Origin: Bacteroidota bacterium
GTDB taxonomy: Bacteria > Bacteroidota > Bacteroidia > NS11-12g > UBA9320
Assembly (NCBI GenBank): GCA_013359235.1
Contig: JABWCE010000004.1
Location: forward strand, 82,931 to 146,930
Direction of reading: 5' to 3'
DNA length: 64,000 bases
The translations under genes were made by a program, and so were the position numbers. The notes under the pieces were generated by a model. It was not told the origin of the DNA. It worked only from the letters and a program-made list of their open reading frames with translations, and searched no databases. Positions within the stretch are counted from its first letter, which is position 1; every line of letters begins with the position of its first letter. This document shows positions 8,040-17,874 of the stretch, piece after piece.

Positions 8040-11000
8040 ATGAAAAGAATATTAATTATATTTTTTTGTGCAATTGGTTTTTTGCAAGGATATTCTCAAA
8101 AATATGGAAACGAATGGATAAACTTTAATCAGGATTATTTTAAAATTAAAATCTTTAAAGAAGGAATATATAAAATTGATTACAATACCTTGCAAACAGC
8201 AGGTTTTCCTTTGACAAGTACAAACCCTAAAAATATTCAGATTTGGCTTAAAGGCGAAGAAATGCCAATTATAGTATCGGGCGAAAGCGATGGAAATTTT
8301 GATCCTACTGATTTTATAGAGTTTTATGCAAATTATAATGATGGAAACCTCGATTCTGTGTTGTTCAGAAAAGGTGAGCAGCCTCATAAATACATGAGTT
8401 TATACAATGATACTGCTGTTTATTTTTTAACTGTAGGGTTAAATGCAGGAAAAAGAATGCCTGTTTTTTTTGATAATGATTACAATGGCAAAACACCCGA
8501 ACCGTATTTTTTTTATGAGCAGGTAAATTGGTTTAACAATAAAAACAGTGGAACATATTGGGATGGTTTTGGTTTTGCTCCCGAAGGATTTTACACCGAT
8601 TATACTGAAGGCGAAGGATGGTCTAAAACTACCTATGGGGCATCGTACATATACAGCACTCCATTTTTTACACCTTTTGTTTCTGCAAATGGTCCAAAAG
8701 CTTTTGTTGAAGTACTTGCACATACACGAGGCAGCAATACTTCGGCTTATGATGCCGATGGGTATAATAACGGACTTAGATTGACTATTGATCCATCGGG
8801 TACAATTGTTGAAGAAAAGAGAGTTGTACATTACAGTAAGTATTTTTTTCAAGATTCGATTGAAAAAACATTAATTGGTTCGCCCAATACTACATTAAAA
8901 ACAAATTCATTTTTACTTGCAAAATCAGCCCATTCAGTATCGTACTTCAAATTAATATACCCCCGACTTTTTAACCTTGGCGATTCATCTTCAATTAAAT
9001 TTAATTATAATTCGGCTAATAATTTTATAAAATTCTCAAATTATCAAACCACTAAAAATAAACCTGTAATTTACGATTTGACAAATTATACCAAATCAAT
9101 AGGTAGTAAAACATTAAATGATATTTATATTAATTTGTACAATTCTGCTAACGAAAAAACCCTTTATCTTACAGATGAATCAAAAATTATAAATTTAACC
9201 TCAGGCAATGTATTAAAATATGTATTCAACGAAATAAAGTTAAATAATGCTTTTGATTATTTGATAATATCACACCCAAAACTCGATTCGGGGGCAAAAG
9301 CTTACCGTGATTTTTTATCGAGCAGTACAGGAGGTGGTTACAACCCTTATGTAGTTTATGTAAACGATATATACGATCAGTTTTATTTTGGGCAAAAACA
9401 CCCCGAAGCGATGAAAAACTTTTGTCGTTTTGCAATAAACAACGATACATCATTAAAATTTTTACTTTTATTAGGCAAAGGACAGAAATATTATAACAGC
9501 AGGTTTAATCCATTAGTTTATTCGTATTTAGATTTAGTACCCACTTATGGAAATCCACCATCAGATTATTACTTTACTTCGGGGTATAATGGTTCGTTCT
9601 ACGAACCTTTATTGGCAACAGGGCGGGTTCCGGCAATTAATAATTCGCAGGTAGCAATATATCTCAAAAAACTATACGATATTAAATCAGCAGGCTATCA
9701 ACCATGGAAAAAAAAGATTTTACATTTGGCAGGTGGCGAAACTACAAGCGATGTAGCACAATTTTCAAATTTTCAAGAGGCGTATCACAATATTGTGAAA
9801 AAACAATATTGGGGAGCATCAAAAAGATTAATTACCAAACGAGACCCAAGCCCGGTTGATTCTTCGTTAAAAGAAATGATTCAAAATGAAATTAACATGG
9901 GTTATAGCTTAATAGATTATTTCGGTCATGGCTCGGCACAAGCTTCTGATATTGATTTTGGTGATGCTTCAAGTTTGAAAAATTATGGCAAATACCCTTT
10001 CTTTTATTTTAACGGCTGCGCTCTTGGAAACACTTATGATGGCAGTTCGATAGCCGAAGATTACTTATTTGCAAAAGACAAAGGTGCAATCGGCTGGATG
10101 GGTCAAACAACATTTGGATATATAGGCGAACTACATCCTTTTTCGCTTGCAATGCACTTAAACCTTACAGAAAATCCAAAGCTGTCATTTGCTCAAAACA
10201 TTAAAAATACAATAAAAAACTACCAGAATTCATCAAGTCCATATAATGCTTCACAATGTAAAATGATGATTTTTTCGGGCGAACCATCATTGCGTATTTT
10301 TGATGCCGAATTGCCCGATTATACAATTGATGTTACTCAAAGTAGCATTTATCCCCCAAAAGTTACTGCTGATGCTGATTCATTTGCATTAAAACTCAAT
10401 ATTTTAAATTTAGGACTTCACTCAGGCGATACATTTTATCTTAAAGTTTCGCAAAAACTATCGGGAGGCAATGTTATAAATTACCCTCAAAAATATTTTA
10501 ACGCAGTAGGAAACAGCGATACGGTTTTGTATTGGATAAAAAAGACCGAAGGAGTAAATAAAAAAGGTGCCAATACCTTTACAATTACAATAGATTCTTC
10601 AAATATTATTAATGAACAAATGCCATTAGGCGAATCAAACAATACAGTGTATTTAAGTCATTATTTTGGTTCTGCAAATGCACAAATTTTATATCCCGCA
10701 AAAGATGCAATAGTAAGCAATACACAAGTTCAGCTTTCGGCACAATCATTAGCTTTTGGCAGCAATAATTACAATTTTATTTTTGAACTTGATACAACAC
10801 CATTTTTTAACAGTTTATTTAAGAAAAATTCTGGCAACATTGTATCTTCATATATAGCAAAGGCAGATTTTTCGCTTTTGCCTGTTGATAGTATAGATTA
10901 TTACTGGAGAGTAAAAATTGATGATGGCTCGGGAAAAGGAATTTGGGATATATCAACCTTTTCAATGATATACAACAGCCCCGAAGGGTGGAGCCAAGGC

Positions 11001-13019
11001 GATAAACGCAAATTTATAGATGCTCAAAAAACCGATATAGGTTATGATTCTTTAAATATATTTATGTTTGCTACAAAACAATCTACAAATTATGGAATAG
11101 AAACAGGTGGAAAAAATGCGAAAATGCCTGTAGGAAGAACAATTTGGCACAATGGCTCACCATTAAATTGGGGATATGCTCATGGAAAAGGTATTTCTGT
11201 TGTTGCATATAGTGCTTTAAACGAAAATAGATTTTATATTAATTCTAAATTTAACAAAGTTTCTTATCCTGCATGGTGGACACCGGCTCCAAGTGAAGTT
11301 AAATATTATATACCCTCTGGTGTAGCCAAAACATGTAATTATTTATATAATACATTTAATAAAGAAGACAGAGATTCTTTTTTAGCGTTATTAAAAACAA
11401 TTCCTAAAGATTATTATTTAATGATAATTAATCAGAAGGAAACAAACATCAGTTCATGGGAAACTGAAATTTTTGATGAACTTGAAAAATTTGGAGGACT
11501 TAAACTCAGAACAAGCAAAGATAATGACCCGTTTATTTTTGTAGGTAGAAGAGGTTATTTGCCAGGCACAGCCTTTGAGAAATTACCTAATCCTAACGAC
11601 GTATTACCTTCTGACCAACAAGTTTTGCTGGCTACTTATGTTTTAGGTATTTTAGCTGATTCTGGCTCAATAAATTCTTATAAAATTGGACCAGCAACAA
11701 AATGGAAAAGCTTTTACCGCACATTGCATAAGCCCGACAATACTGGTGATTTATTAAAATTTAATATTTACGGTATAAATAAAGATAATGATGAATTTAT
11801 GCTTTATAAGGGTATTACTAAAAGAGAATTTTTATTAGATAGCGTTGATGCTTCTATCTATCCATTTTTGAAAATAGAAGCTGATATTGAAGACAGTATT
11901 ATAAAAACACCTACTGAAATTAAAAGATGGACCGTACTGTATGACGGTTATCCCGAAGGTATGATTTTGCCTTCGTCTCTACATTATCAAAACAAAGATA
12001 CGCTTGACGAAGGAGATACACTAAAAGTGAAAACCGTATATAAAAATATTTCAAAATACAATTTTGACAGTTTGCTTATTATTACTACATCAACCAACGA
12101 ACAAAACAAAATTGATACTATTGATTTTATAAAATACAAACCTTTGGCTCCGGGCGATTCAATAGTTATTGTGCGAAATATAATAACAACAGGTCTATCA
12201 GCTAATAATGTTCTAAATATCACAGTAAATCCTGAAATGACTCAACCAGAATTATACTTGTTCAACAATACTCAACAGTTTAATTATTATGTAAAAAATG
12301 ATATAAAAAATCCATATCTTGATGTGGTTTTTGATGGCAGGCATATTATTAATATGGAAATAATTTCGCCTACTCCCCAAATAACAATGACTTCAAGTGA
12401 TGATAATAAATTTTTCTATATGAATGATCCCGAATTTTTCAAAGTAAAACTCAAAGAGCCCGGTAGCAGCACTTTCAGGATTTTAAATTTAAAATCAGAT
12501 ACATTTGAATTTAAACCTGCAAATAATCCTGCCGAAAAGTGCGACCTTATTTATAAGCCAAAATACACAAAAGACGGAATATATGAACTTGCCGTATCTG
12601 TTAGAGATGCAAAGGGCAATTTTTCATCGGCAGATGATTATAAAATTGCTTACCATGTAGTAACAAAATCAACAATTACAAATGTTTATCCATATCCAAA
12701 TCCATTTACTTCAAAAACAAGATTTGTTTTTACTCTTACCGGCAACAAAATTCCCGAAAATTTTAAAATAACGATTCTTGCAGTTTCGGGGCGTATAGTA
12801 AAAGAAATAACTATGGAAGAGCTTGGCACCATTAATATTGGAAACAACATATCGCAATTCGAATGGGATGGAACCGACAATTACGGAGATAAACTTGCAA
12901 ATGGAGTATATTTATATAAGGTTTCAGCAAAAATAGATGGTAAAAATATTGAATTAAGTGAAAGTGCCGGCGATATTTACTTTAAAAACGGATATGGGAA
13001 ACTTTATATTATGAGGTAA
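8040..13019 (+). CDS. C25 (gingipain-type) peptidase, PorU-like T9SS sortase (PorU2 type) with ILEI-like domain
   Basis: A 1659-residue exported protein (signal peptide ending GYSQ). A peptidase C25 domain spans roughly residues 400-760, with the catalytic pair His630 (DYFGHGSA) and Cys660 (NGCALGNTYDG). A beta-rich Ig-like stretch follows. Residues about 1050-1170 resemble the ILEI/FAM3 domain (GISVVAYSALNENRF ... DYYLMIINQKE ... DPFIFVGRRG). The C-terminus (about 1549-1640) is a FlgD-type Ig fold with YPYPNPF and WDGTDNYGDKLANGVYLYKV. PorU is the type IX sortase that trims sorting domains and links cargo to the surface. This protein is longer than classical PorU (about 1100-1300) and fits the PorU2-like group better. 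No usual T9SS sorting ending is visible. Its stop abuts the stop of the convergent glycosyltransferase with no gap. Confidence 0.82.
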   Translation: MKRILIIFFCAIGFLQGYSQKYGNEWINFNQDYFKIKIFKEGIYKIDYNTLQTAGFPLTSTNPKNIQIWLKGEEMPIIVSGESDGNFDPTDFIEFYANYNDGNLDSVLFRKGEQPHKYMSLYNDTAVYFLTVGLNAGKRMPVFFDNDYNGKTPEPYFFYEQVNWFNNKNSGTYWDGFGFAPEGFYTDYTEGEGWSKTTYGASYIYSTPFFTPFVSANGPKAFVEVLAHTRGSNTSAYDADGYNNGLRLTIDPSGTIVEEKRVVHYSKYFFQDSIEKTLIGSPNTTLKTNSFLLAKSAHSVSYFKLIYPRLFNLGDSSSIKFNYNSANNFIKFSNYQTTKNKPVIYDLTNYTKSIGSKTLNDIYINLYNSANEKTLYLTDESKIINLTSGNVLKYVFNEIKLNNAFDYLIISHPKLDSGAKAYRDFLSSSTGGGYNPYVVYVNDIYDQFYFGQKHPEAMKNFCRFAINNDTSLKFLLLLGKGQKYYNSRFNPLVYSYLDLVPTYGNPPSDYYFTSGYNGSFYEPLLATGRVPAINNSQVAIYLKKLYDIKSAGYQPWKKKILHLAGGETTSDVAQFSNFQEAYHNIVKKQYWGASKRLITKRDPSPVDSSLKEMIQNEINMGYSLIDYFGHGSAQASDIDFGDASSLKNYGKYPFFYFNGCALGNTYDGSSIAEDYLFAKDKGAIGWMGQTTFGYIGELHPFSLAMHLNLTENPKLSFAQNIKNTIKNYQNSSSPYNASQCKMMIFSGEPSLRIFDAELPDYTIDVTQSSIYPPKVTADADSFALKLNILNLGLHSGDTFYLKVSQKLSGGNVINYPQKYFNAVGNSDTVLYWIKKTEGVNKKGANTFTITIDSSNIINEQMPLGESNNTVYLSHYFGSANAQILYPAKDAIVSNTQVQLSAQSLAFGSNNYNFIFELDTTPFFNSLFKKNSGNIVSSYIAKADFSLLPVDSIDYYWRVKIDDGSGKGIWDISTFSMIYNSPEGWSQGDKRKFIDAQKTDIGYDSLNIFMFATKQSTNYGIETGGKNAKMPVGRTIWHNGSPLNWGYAHGKGISVVAYSALNENRFYINSKFNKVSYPAWWTPAPSEVKYYIPSGVAKTCNYLYNTFNKEDRDSFLALLKTIPKDYYLMIINQKETNISSWETEIFDELEKFGGLKLRTSKDNDPFIFVGRRGYLPGTAFEKLPNPNDVLPSDQQVLLATYVLGILADSGSINSYKIGPATKWKSFYRTLHKPDNTGDLLKFNIYGINKDNDEFMLYKGITKREFLLDSVDASIYPFLKIEADIEDSIIKTPTEIKRWTVLYDGYPEGMILPSSLHYQNKDTLDEGDTLKVKTVYKNISKYNFDSLLIITTSTNEQNKIDTIDFIKYKPLAPGDSIVIVRNIITTGLSANNVLNITVNPEMTQPELYLFNNTQQFNYYVKNDIKNPYLDVVFDGRHIINMEIISPTPQITMTSSDDNKFFYMNDPEFFKVKLKEPGSSTFRILNLKSDTFEFKPANNPAEKCDLIYKPKYTKDGIYELAVSVRDAKGNFSSADDYKIAYHVVTKSTITNVYPYPNPFTSKTRFVFTLTGNKIPENFKITILAVSGRIVKEITMEELGTINIGNNISQFEWDGTDNYGDKLANGVYLYKVSAKIDGKNIELSESAGDIYFKNGYGKLYIMR

Positions 13020-13871
13020 TTATTTCAAAACCCATTGATTTTTTTTAAATATTATCCTGTTTTTTGAATATCTTTTTTTTAGGTATTTTCCAATTAAGTA
13101 TTCAAGCAACCATAAAATTAATGCATTCAACCAATACCAAAGATTTGATTTTTCTTTAATAGAATTAAATTCTTTGAAATATTCTGTTTTATTTTCTGAT
13201 TTTTGAATATTTCTGTTTCTGTTTCCACTTAAAAACGATTGAATTATATACAATTCAGTTCCTGATTTTGCAAATGAATACCATAAAAAATAATCTCCGG
13301 CAAACATAAAATGTTTCAATTTTTCAAGATATATATTTTCATTTAATTCCCTCTTCCAAAAAACTGATTCTTGTTGTATAAATGACAAAGATTTTCCATA
13401 ATACCCTTTTAAAATTAAATTTTTTCTGTATTGCCATGGGATATGAAAATTTGTATTTTGCCCTTGTTCATTATATCTAAGCGGCAAACCGGTTGCCCAT
13501 TTTACTTGTTCAAATTTTGAAAAAACTTCATTAATACAACTGAAAGCATTTGGCAAATAAAAATCATCTGCATTAATATAAGCAATAATATCACCTGAAG
13601 TAATTTTTAAGGCATTACTCAAGGCTTCATACATTGAATTGTCATTTTCTGATATAATTTTAAAATCAATAGAATTACAATGAATAGGTCTGCTTTTGTT
13701 CTTAATTTGATTTTGATATTCGCGACAAATATTTAAAGTATTATCGTCAGAGGCTCCATCGGCAATTATATATTCTATTTCAAAATCACCTCTTTGCATT
13801 ATTACACTTTCGATTGTTTCTGAAATGTAAGTTTCAAGATTTTTAACAGGTGTGATTATAGAAAATTTCAT
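13020..13871 (-). CDS. Glycosyltransferase family 2
   Basis: The 283-residue GT-A fold enzyme opens with the family signature FSIITPVKNLETYISETIES, followed by the nucleotide-sugar site EYIIADGASDDNT and the metal-binding YINADDFY. Such enzymes move a sugar from a nucleotide donor onto a growing glycan at the cytoplasmic face. The sugar cannot be told. The C-terminal third is hydrophobic and basic (ALILWLLEYLIGKYLKKRY), so it probably touches the membrane. It is the last gene of a minus-strand operon with the two membrane proteins upstream (17 nt and 3 nt gaps) and meets the PorU-like gene stop to stop. Confidence 0.9.
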   Translation of the reverse strand: MKFSIITPVKNLETYISETIESVIMQRGDFEIEYIIADGASDDNTLNICREYQNQIKNKSRPIHCNSIDFKIISENDNSMYEALSNALKITSGDIIAYINADDFYLPNAFSCINEVFSKFEQVKWATGLPLRYNEQGQNTNFHIPWQYRKNLILKGYYGKSLSFIQQESVFWKRELNENIYLEKLKHFMFAGDYFLWYSFAKSGTELYIIQSFLSGNRNRNIQKSENKTEYFKEFNSIKEKSNLWYWLNALILWLLEYLIGKYLKKRYSKNRIIFKKNQWVLK

Positions 13872-13888
13872 TCGATAAAATAATTTAA

Positions 13889-15391
13889 TTAAAATTTATT
13901 GTTTTTTTTATTGCAATTTTTAAAAATAGAATTAAAATTATTATCCCTCATACCAAGATATTGATAAATAAACGGATATTTAAATATTTTATATCCAATG
14001 TCCATTGCATTTTTCAAAGTAATACTTTTATTACTTTTCAATAATTGAGTATAATAAAAGTGTTCTTTAATTAGTTTTTCATTACTAAATACATAATACT
14101 TGGATGCTATCATTTTAAAAGGCATAAAAATTCCTGAAATAACTATTAAAAAAATTAATACAATATTGCGTTTTTGATAATAATTGTGTTTTATTAAGTA
14201 AATTAAATATATATTTAAAACAAATGTTACAATTAATGTTGTTTTATCAGTAAAATCATTAAAAAATCCATAATTAATATGAGTGTATATTATAGAAAAA
14301 ATAATCATTATTAGAATAATAGTATAATCGGTAATTTTTAGCTTATTAATTTTAAAATTTAATATATATATGAAAACTATAGGTACAATGTATGTAGGTA
14401 TAAATCTAAACAGCATTATATATACAAAATGTCTAAGATTTTTCCATTTAATACTAAATGTATCAACTTTAAAATGCAAAGAGTAATAGTATAATATAAA
14501 AAATAATACTATAAAAATTGAAATATAATGAAAAGAAAAAATCCATTTATTTTCTTTAAAAATTCTAAATAATACAATTAAAACAAATGGCAACAAAGCA
14601 AAAACAAAAAATGGGCTCCAAAATATACCAAAAGTAAATAATTGAAATATATAAAGTTGATTTATACAATCATTTTTCAAATGATAAATAATTGATAAAG
14701 ACACCAAAATGATAGATAATGAGTGCTGTGGAATTTGGTCAATAATATCAAATGAATTAAAATTTACTAAATGCCACCAAATTTCAGAAAAATTATCATA
14801 TTCTATTAACAACCAACGTAAATCAGCCAAAAAGTCTAATCTGTCGATAAAAAAAATAGCTATTACATACCATATTGATAAATTCCAAATTTTTTTTATC
14901 CATTTAAATATCAAAAACAAACCGAATGCACTATTTAATAATACTAACCACCTAAGTAAAAAATAACTATCAAACAAACCTGCTATCCAACTCGGAACCA
15001 TGTAAAACCCCAAACCATAACATAAAATATAGTTTTGACCTTTAAATTCAATAATAACAGGTTTATTCCATTGTTCGAAAATTTCTGAAAAAATTGCATT
15101 GTGTTTGAACCAATCGCCCGATTGTGTTATAACCTCTCCATAACCTATTAAAAGTAGAAAGAAAATACAAATAAAATAATTAATACTATTTTTTTTAATA
15201 TCAAATCCTGTAAGTTTTATCTTATAACTATAAATTGAAACTAAAATACCTAATATAAGTGGTACAGAATAAAACCATTTGAACCAACTCACAAAAAATA
15301 ATATTAACGGTACAGCCAGGTATATTAAAGTACATAATTCTAAATTATTTATGTTATAATTTGTCTTTAAATTTTTTAAAACTTTTTTCAA
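13889..15391 (-). CDS. Polytopic membrane protein, GT-C-like, surface glycan cluster
   Basis: A 500-residue protein with about 12 hydrophobic segments and a hydrophilic loop after the second or third (GEVITQSGDWFKHNAIFSEI). This layout, an acidic or polar first periplasmic loop followed by many helices, is that of GT-C glycosyltransferases and related polysaccharide membrane proteins. I find no decisive motif, so Wzy-type polymerase remains an alternative. Start is a TTG at 15391, 3 nt after the preceding gene; no in-frame ATG near it. Codon use is extremely AT-rich, as in the rest of this cluster. Neighbouring glycosyltransferases support a role in glycan assembly. Confidence 0.6.
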   Translation of the reverse strand: MKKVLKNLKTNYNINNLELCTLIYLAVPLILFFVSWFKWFYSVPLILGILVSIYSYKIKLTGFDIKKNSINYFICIFFLLLIGYGEVITQSGDWFKHNAIFSEIFEQWNKPVIIEFKGQNYILCYGLGFYMVPSWIAGLFDSYFLLRWLVLLNSAFGLFLIFKWIKKIWNLSIWYVIAIFFIDRLDFLADLRWLLIEYDNFSEIWWHLVNFNSFDIIDQIPQHSLSIILVSLSIIYHLKNDCINQLYIFQLFTFGIFWSPFFVFALLPFVLIVLFRIFKENKWIFSFHYISIFIVLFFILYYYSLHFKVDTFSIKWKNLRHFVYIMLFRFIPTYIVPIVFIYILNFKINKLKITDYTIILIMIIFSIIYTHINYGFFNDFTDKTTLIVTFVLNIYLIYLIKHNYYQKRNIVLIFLIVISGIFMPFKMIASKYYVFSNEKLIKEHFYYTQLLKSNKSITLKNAMDIGYKIFKYPFIYQYLGMRDNNFNSIFKNCNKKNNKF

Positions 15392-15394
15392 ATG

Positions 15395-16936
15395 TTATAA
15401 AGCTTCTAATATTAAACCTGAACTACTTATAAATATAAATTTGTATCTGAACTTTAAAATTTTTAATTCGTTTTTTAATTCAAGATTGGTAGGGTCTGAA
15501 ACTAAAAACCATGTGTGTTTTTTAGGTTGTTTATTTATTTCTTTATATTCATAAAAATTAAATTCTTTTGTTTTATATAATTTCTTAAACTTTGGGTTAT
15601 AAATTAAATTAAATTTAGTCTCAGGAGTTAAATACCAATTTACAAAAGCAATTTTTGCATGGGAATTATTAAATTTACTTAGAAATTCAATACAATAGCT
15701 TTTATAATTAAACGACCTGAAATTAAATAAAACAAAAAGCATAATCAAAATTAATGTAGTTTTATAATGCTTAATTAGCTCAGATTTTATTTCAATTTTT
15801 TTAATTATCAATATAAATAAAATAATTGCTGAAAGAAGCGAAATAAATTCAAGTGTCAACCCCCACCTGCCTTTAATATACCATGGATAATAGCCAAAAA
15901 ATGAAAAAATGATTGTAAATATATGTACTGCAATCATCCAATAAAATATATATTTAATATTGCGGCATATATTAAAAAAATTATACTTTAGGTTTGAAAT
16001 AATTGTTAAAATAAAAAATAAAAAAGGCAGTCCTCGTGTACAAAAAAAATTATTGTAAAGTGTTTCAAAAAATGAATTGTGTTTTAATGTTAAATTTTCT
16101 TTATACCATAATGTTGGGCTTGTGGGACCTCCACGCAAATGGTATTTAATTTCATAAAAATACATAAAAACAAAATTTAAAATTAATGGGATTACAATAA
16201 TTAATAAAAAATTTTTAATAAAATTATTATTTAAAGCTTTGTTGTCAAAAACAATAAAAATTATCAAAAAATTCACAGCAATAATATTTATAATAAAACC
16301 ATATCTTGTCCACATAAATATATTGAACACTATTGAAAATAAAGCTAAAATTGATGGTTTAAATAAAATATCTTTATATTTAATTAATAAATATAAAAGA
16401 ATTAATACACCTAAAATTTCAAAAATATATGCTCTAAAAGTAAATGTAAATATTACCAAAGATTTTGATAAGAAAAAAAATAAACTTATCAAAAATGCAG
16501 TCTGAGAATTTAATTTAAGTTCTAAAAGTATTTTGTAAAGAAAAAATACACAAAAAATAGAAAATAAAAAAGGCAACAAACGTATAAAAAATACTGAGTT
16601 TGAAATTTTTAACCAAAAAAAACCAATAAATGATAAGCCACCAGGGTCTAAGTTAAATATTCTATTAAACTTCATCGTATCAATAATATTGCCTTCTATA
16701 GAATTTAATGGTGAAAAATGATGTAACCCTTTACATAGCCAGAACTGTCCGGCTTCATCAAATGTTAAATTAGGATTTGTTAAACCATCGAAAACAAATA
16801 TAAAAATGAAATAGAATAAAATAATCCAGAGAATTATATTAATAGCTTTAATATAATAATCTGTAATGTTAAAATTCATCAATTGAAAAGTGAAAAAATT
16901 TAGCAATAATAATATAAATCTAATCAAAATAATCAT
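15395..16936 (-). CDS. Membrane glycosyltransferase of the ArnT/GT39-like GT-C group
   Basis: A 513-residue protein with roughly 11-12 helices. The first periplasmic loop has NPNLTFDEAGQFWLCKGL, where the Asp-Glu pair matches the catalytic DE signature in the same place in PMT/ArnT-type GT-C enzymes, which use polyprenyl-phosphate sugars. The C-terminal part is a soluble tail without membrane helices, also usual in the group. Start: ATG at 16936 leaves only 23 bp to the divergent gene; an ATG at 16879 (MNFNITDYY) would leave room for a promoter and is a real alternative. First gene of a three-gene minus-strand operon. Confidence 0.65.
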   Translation of the reverse strand: MIILIRFILLLLNFFTFQLMNFNITDYYIKAINIILWIILFYFIFIFVFDGLTNPNLTFDEAGQFWLCKGLHHFSPLNSIEGNIIDTMKFNRIFNLDPGGLSFIGFFWLKISNSVFFIRLLPFLFSIFCVFFLYKILLELKLNSQTAFLISLFFFLSKSLVIFTFTFRAYIFEILGVLILLYLLIKYKDILFKPSILALFSIVFNIFMWTRYGFIINIIAVNFLIIFIVFDNKALNNNFIKNFLLIIVIPLILNFVFMYFYEIKYHLRGGPTSPTLWYKENLTLKHNSFFETLYNNFFCTRGLPFLFFILTIISNLKYNFFNICRNIKYIFYWMIAVHIFTIIFSFFGYYPWYIKGRWGLTLEFISLLSAIILFILIIKKIEIKSELIKHYKTTLILIMLFVLFNFRSFNYKSYCIEFLSKFNNSHAKIAFVNWYLTPETKFNLIYNPKFKKLYKTKEFNFYEYKEINKQPKKHTWFLVSDPTNLELKNELKILKFRYKFIFISSSGLILEAL

Positions 16937-16959
16937 TTATTTTGGCATTATAAAAAATA

Positions 16960-17874
16960 ATGGGAACACCTTTAGTATCTGTAATTTTACTTACTTACAA
17001 CCATGAAAAATACATAAGGCAATGCTTGAAAAGTGTAATATCACAAAAAACCATTTTTAATTTTGAAGTAATAATTGGTGAAGATTGTTCTAAAGATAAT
17101 ACTTTGGATATTTGTAAAGAATTTAAACAGCAATATCCTGAACTAATTGTTTTGTTGTTGCGAAAAAAAAATCTTGGATTAGGAAGAAATTTAATAGATA
17201 CTCTTTCTTATGCAAAAGGCCAATATATAGCATTTCAAGAGGGTGATGATTATTGGACTGATGATTTAAAACTTCAAAAGCAAGTAGATATATTATTAAA
17301 AAATGAAGAAATCATTGCTGTTACACACAATTCAAATGAAATTGGGAATAATCATAAAATATTAATTAATAATCCAAAACAAATTTATTCATTAAAAGAA
17401 ACTTCAAAAGGGCGTTTGTTTCATACTAATAGTTGGATGATAAGAAAAGAATTTATTGTAGATTTTGAATTTTATTATGATAATTTAATTTGTTGGGATA
17501 TTCTCATGGAATTAAAAATTTTTGAAAAGGGCAAAGTATATTTTATAAACGAAATTTTATCAGTATGGAGAAGGCATGAAGATGGAAATTCAATGAAAAT
17601 TCCTTTAAGAATACAATATATTCATTTTGAAAATTTGTATAAAAGGCTTTTAAATGAAGCTAAAAACTTAAATGATTCATTTTTGATTAGACATTATAAA
17701 CTAACTTTAAGTAATTTTTATTCAATTTTTGCTTTGGAAATTGCTAAAAGGGATAAAGTTCTACATATAAAAGCAATTTTAAATTCTATATTTTACCAAA
17801 TTTTAAATAAAACAAAAAATAAATATTTTTTATTAAGATTAGCAAAAACTTATTTTAAAGCAAATTTTTCATAA
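16960..17874 (+). CDS. Glycosyltransferase family 2
   Basis: The 304-residue protein begins PLVSVILLTYNHEKYIRQCL, the canonical GT2 start, and continues with FEVIIGEDCSKDNTLDIC and the metal site QEGDDYWTDD. It ends in an amphipathic, basic tail. A sugar transfer onto a lipid-linked glycan is likely; specificity unknown. It is read toward the convergent GT4 gene and their 3' ends overlap by 25 nt (17850-17874). Only 23 bp separate its ATG from the divergent upstream start. Confidence 0.9.
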   Translation: MGTPLVSVILLTYNHEKYIRQCLKSVISQKTIFNFEVIIGEDCSKDNTLDICKEFKQQYPELIVLLLRKKNLGLGRNLIDTLSYAKGQYIAFQEGDDYWTDDLKLQKQVDILLKNEEIIAVTHNSNEIGNNHKILINNPKQIYSLKETSKGRLFHTNSWMIRKEFIVDFEFYYDNLICWDILMELKIFEKGKVYFINEILSVWRRHEDGNSMKIPLRIQYIHFENLYKRLLNEAKNLNDSFLIRHYKLTLSNFYSIFALEIAKRDKVLHIKAILNSIFYQILNKTKNKYFLLRLAKTYFKANFS

